A DNA stretch of 64,000 bases from Geobacter sp. GTDB taxonomy: Bacteria; Desulfobacterota; Desulfuromonadia; Geobacterales; DSM-12255. This document shows positions 62,801 through 64,000 of the stretch, piece by piece (positions within the stretch are counted from its first letter, which is position 1; each line of letters starts with the position of its first letter). The translations under genes were made by a program, and so were the position numbers. The stretch is taken from NCBI GenBank assembly GCA_009684525.1, contig WKKR01000001.1, forward strand, positions 1,116,001-1,180,000, in the 5' to 3' direction. The notes under the pieces were generated by a model. It was not told the origin of the DNA. It saw only the letters and a program-made list of their open reading frames with translations, and did not search any database.

Positions 62801-63620
62801 CCTTGAAGGCACCATCGGCAGGATTCATGTTGTTGAAATAGGGGAAACTCCAGGGCGCCTGCTTCAGGACGTGATTCGGGGCGCCGGTGATCTGGTCGTA
62901 CTGATCCTGCACATAGAAAAGGTACGGATCGAAAACGCCCGCCATCTGCTCGCCGCCTGCCTGCTGGATGGATGCCAGCGAACTGAAGCGCTGGCCGTTG
63001 CGGTCCTTCTCCACGAAGCCGCCACCGACGTGGCAGGAACCACAGGCAATGGAAAGATCCCATGCTGCGAGGTCCACTGCTCCTTGGAATGATGCTGCAT
63101 CATACGTTTTCTGCTGAATACCCGGGGTTGCTGCATTTTGATCCATGAGGTTCGCCACCTGGCGAAGCGATGGGCTTCACCATTTGCCGACCATGGCACC
63201 CGACTGCGTCCATGGCTTTGCTTTGGTGGAATCGAACTGTCCGTCCGAGCTGAAGTAGGTAACCTTGTCCGACATCAGGGTGCCGGCCTTGTTGTCAACG
63301 AACTGGTTCCTTCCCTGGGCAGAGTGGAAGGCATGGTCGGAGATGCTGTTGTAATCGTGGCAGGCAGAGGTCTGATTGCCTGCCTGGTCGTAGGCCGGGG
63401 TGCCGCAGCTCTGTTTTGGGCTGTAAGGCATCCCCTTCTTGGTGACCGGATTGACCATGACCGGCATCTTGTTGTTGGGCATGCCGAACTGGGCCCCGAC
63501 CTCTTCGAATGTATAGAGCTGCACTGGTGCGTGGGCAGCCAGGGCAACGCTTGCCCCTATGGCCAGCCCGGCGGCTGCTGCCGTGGCCATGAGAAGCTGT
63601 TGCTTGCGCTTCCTTTTCAT
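59898..63620 (-). CDS. Selenocysteine-containing multihaem c-type cytochrome (in-frame TGA at 63177-63179)
   Basis: 1241 codons including the stop; TGA codon 148 is read as Sec. Residues 1-29 are a signal peptide. The N-terminal part has C72-x14-C87-H88, an atypical haem-like motif, and ends GAMVGKW-U-SPSLRQVANL. The part after the TGA is in the same frame, has no signal peptide of its own and no RBS, yet carries seven CxxCH motifs (CGSCH near 193, CLFCH, CKNCH, CAGCH, CIDCH, CTVCH, CADCH), so it must be exported with the first part. The last 250 residues are PKD/Ig-like beta domains. An fdhF-like hairpin follows the TGA. Probably an extracellular or outer-surface redox protein. The alternative is two ORFs or a nonsense mutation. 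Confidence 0.85.
63143..63176 (-). promoter_or_regulatory. SECIS-like hairpin directly after the TGA of the cytochrome gene
   Basis: On the minus strand, offsets 11-26 after the TGA form TTCGCC-AGGT-GGCGAA (63166-63151): six pairs with the loop AGGT. A lower helix CCAT/ATGG (offsets 4-7 with 31-34) flanks an internal loop. E. coli fdhF has the same order, CCCATCGGTT then CAGGTC, with GGU in the loop; here GG sits at offsets 18-19 from the TGA, there at 19-20. This is the strongest single piece of evidence for Sec insertion. Confidence 0.8.
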
Positions 63621-63643
63621 TGAATCCTCCGTAAAGTGTGCTT

Positions 63644-63751
63644 GAAAGCTGCGCGTTTCGTTGGCGCGCTTTCAGGTCCTGGTGTGGCCGAACCGGTATT
63701 GGGGTACCGTCCGGCCCTGCTGTCTGCAGCCTTTGCGAGAGCCTGCCGGAC
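63644..63751 (-). other. Structured 5' leader of the selenocytochrome gene
   Basis: Two inverted repeats lie between the start codon (63620) and the AT-rich upstream region. GTCCGGC/GCCGGAC (63745-63751 with 63709-63715) encloses CTCGCAAAGGCTGCAGACAG. GAAAGC-GCGC/GCGC-GCTTTC (63644-63673) lies 15 bases before the RBS GGAGGA. No known riboswitch class fits exactly; GEMM-I would need GCAAAGCC. The first may be a leader structure and the second could mask or space the RBS. Confidence 0.45.
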
Positions 63752-63791
63752 ATACAGCAATTCAAATACCAGTATATATAACAATTACGAT

Positions 63792-63956
63792 TCAACCTCT
63801 GCACCCGTCAGGACAGTCGGCACATTTACGCAATATATTCAACGTATTACCCTGCATGAACGGACATCGGTCATGAATAATTTTCATGTCGGCGACTGAA
63901 ACAGAGGGGCGCAGCCGCTCGGCCACGTCGTTGAGGTGGGGGATAACTCCCGCCAA
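63792..63956 (-). CDS. Possible small cysteine-rich ORF upstream of the selenocytochrome
   Basis: 54 codons from TTG 63956 (GGGGTGA upstream), stop at 63792. The product has a C-terminal Cys cluster, DRCPFMQ then RKCADCPDGCRG. It is bounded upstream by an in-frame TGA. No ATG start, and the upstream sequence leaves the window at 64000, so the true 5' end cannot be judged. The stretch 63957-64000 shows nothing else. Confidence 0.3.
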   Translation of the reverse strand: MAGVIPHLNDVAERLRPSVSVADMKIIHDRCPFMQGNTLNILRKCADCPDGCRG

Positions 63957-64000
63957 TGGGGCATATCACCCCATGAGCGAAATCGATGGACAGCCCGCCA

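Noticed and set aside
59844-63092. 1082-codon plus-strand ORF opposite the cytochrome gene
   Set aside because: An antisense shadow of a GC-rich gene; its translation has low complexity and no recognisable domain, and the minus strand encodes clear haem motifs.
59898-63158. Separate non-secreted cytochrome gene starting at GTG 63158
   Set aside because: It has seven haem sites but no signal peptide and no RBS, and it continues in frame from the secreted ORF ending at 63177 across a TGA with a SECIS-like hairpin. One Sec-containing gene explains it better.
63709-63751. A third GEMM-I riboswitch before the selenocytochrome
   Set aside because: The sequence reads CGCAAAGGCTGC instead of the required GCAAAGCC, and no AAACC/GNRA hairpin precedes it.
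63957-64000. Selenocysteine at the in-frame TGA upstream of the mini-ORF (about 63968-63970)
   Set aside because: No recognisable protein family around the TGA and no room in the window to test continuity.

Overview
The window looks like part of a Geobacter-type chromosome (Geobacteraceae or a close Desulfuromonadia relative). It is GC-rich and densely packed, and it carries several multihaem c-type cytochromes, a quinol:cytochrome bc-type complex, a molybdopterin oxidoreductase operon, GEMM-class cyclic dinucleotide riboswitches of the Geobacter type, sigma-54-like promoters, many two-component proteins and selenocysteine machinery. No rRNA, tRNA, insertion sequence, phage gene or CRISPR array was seen.

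Layout. (a) 1-3.2 kb: a plus-strand thiol-redox operon. It starts with the 3' end of a CMD/AhpD-like protein whose CxxC motif reads as CGDU (in-frame TGA), followed by an HdrA N-domain-like protein, a ferredoxin, an exported rhodanese, two thioredoxin-fold proteins, CcdA and a MauE/DoxX-like protein. (b) 3.2-23.6 kb: mostly minus-strand housekeeping and signalling genes: PaaI thioesterase, EF-hand membrane protein, PHP/endonuclease Q-like, family 4 uracil-DNA glycosylase, CoaBC, MBL hydrolase, YhaM-like nuclease, FAD protein, response regulators, histidine kinase, UspA, GAF protein, RodZ-like, TPR lipoprotein, PfkB kinase, MTA phosphorylase and an MCP. A secreted protein at 7.65 kb sits behind a cyclic-di-GMP-I-type riboswitch and terminator. 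(c) 23.8-35.3 kb: a respiratory island. It holds a PsrA-PsrC-PsrB-like operon, a monohaem triple-rhodanese protein, and a six-gene operon encoding two large multihaem cytochromes, a Rieske protein, a split cytochrome b and a tetrahaem cytochrome. (d) 35.3-47 kb: methyltransferase, BASS transporter with a DUF302 protein, a sigma-54-driven 56-residue protein, CheW, LysE, an RND efflux pair and a haem-binding hybrid kinase. (e) 47-54.5 kb: glutamate synthase large subunit and a dihaem Ig-repeat surface protein controlled by two tandem GEMM-I riboswitches resembling the Geobacter cGAMP subtype. (f) 54.7-59.3 kb: two small proteins and an operon selA - exported rhodanese - double-cubane reductase - BadF/HgdC-type ATPase. 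(g) 59.5-64 kb: a 1240-codon multihaem cytochrome gene interrupted by one in-frame TGA and followed immediately by a hairpin very similar in layout to the E. coli fdhF SECIS. It reads as a selenocysteine-containing c-type cytochrome.

Main point: two independent in-frame TGA codons (16-18, and 63177-63179 on the minus strand) are best read as selenocysteine, and selA lies in the same window. An automatic annotation would probably truncate the first gene and split the second into two unrelated ORFs. Everything here was read by eye; no database search or RNA folding was run.
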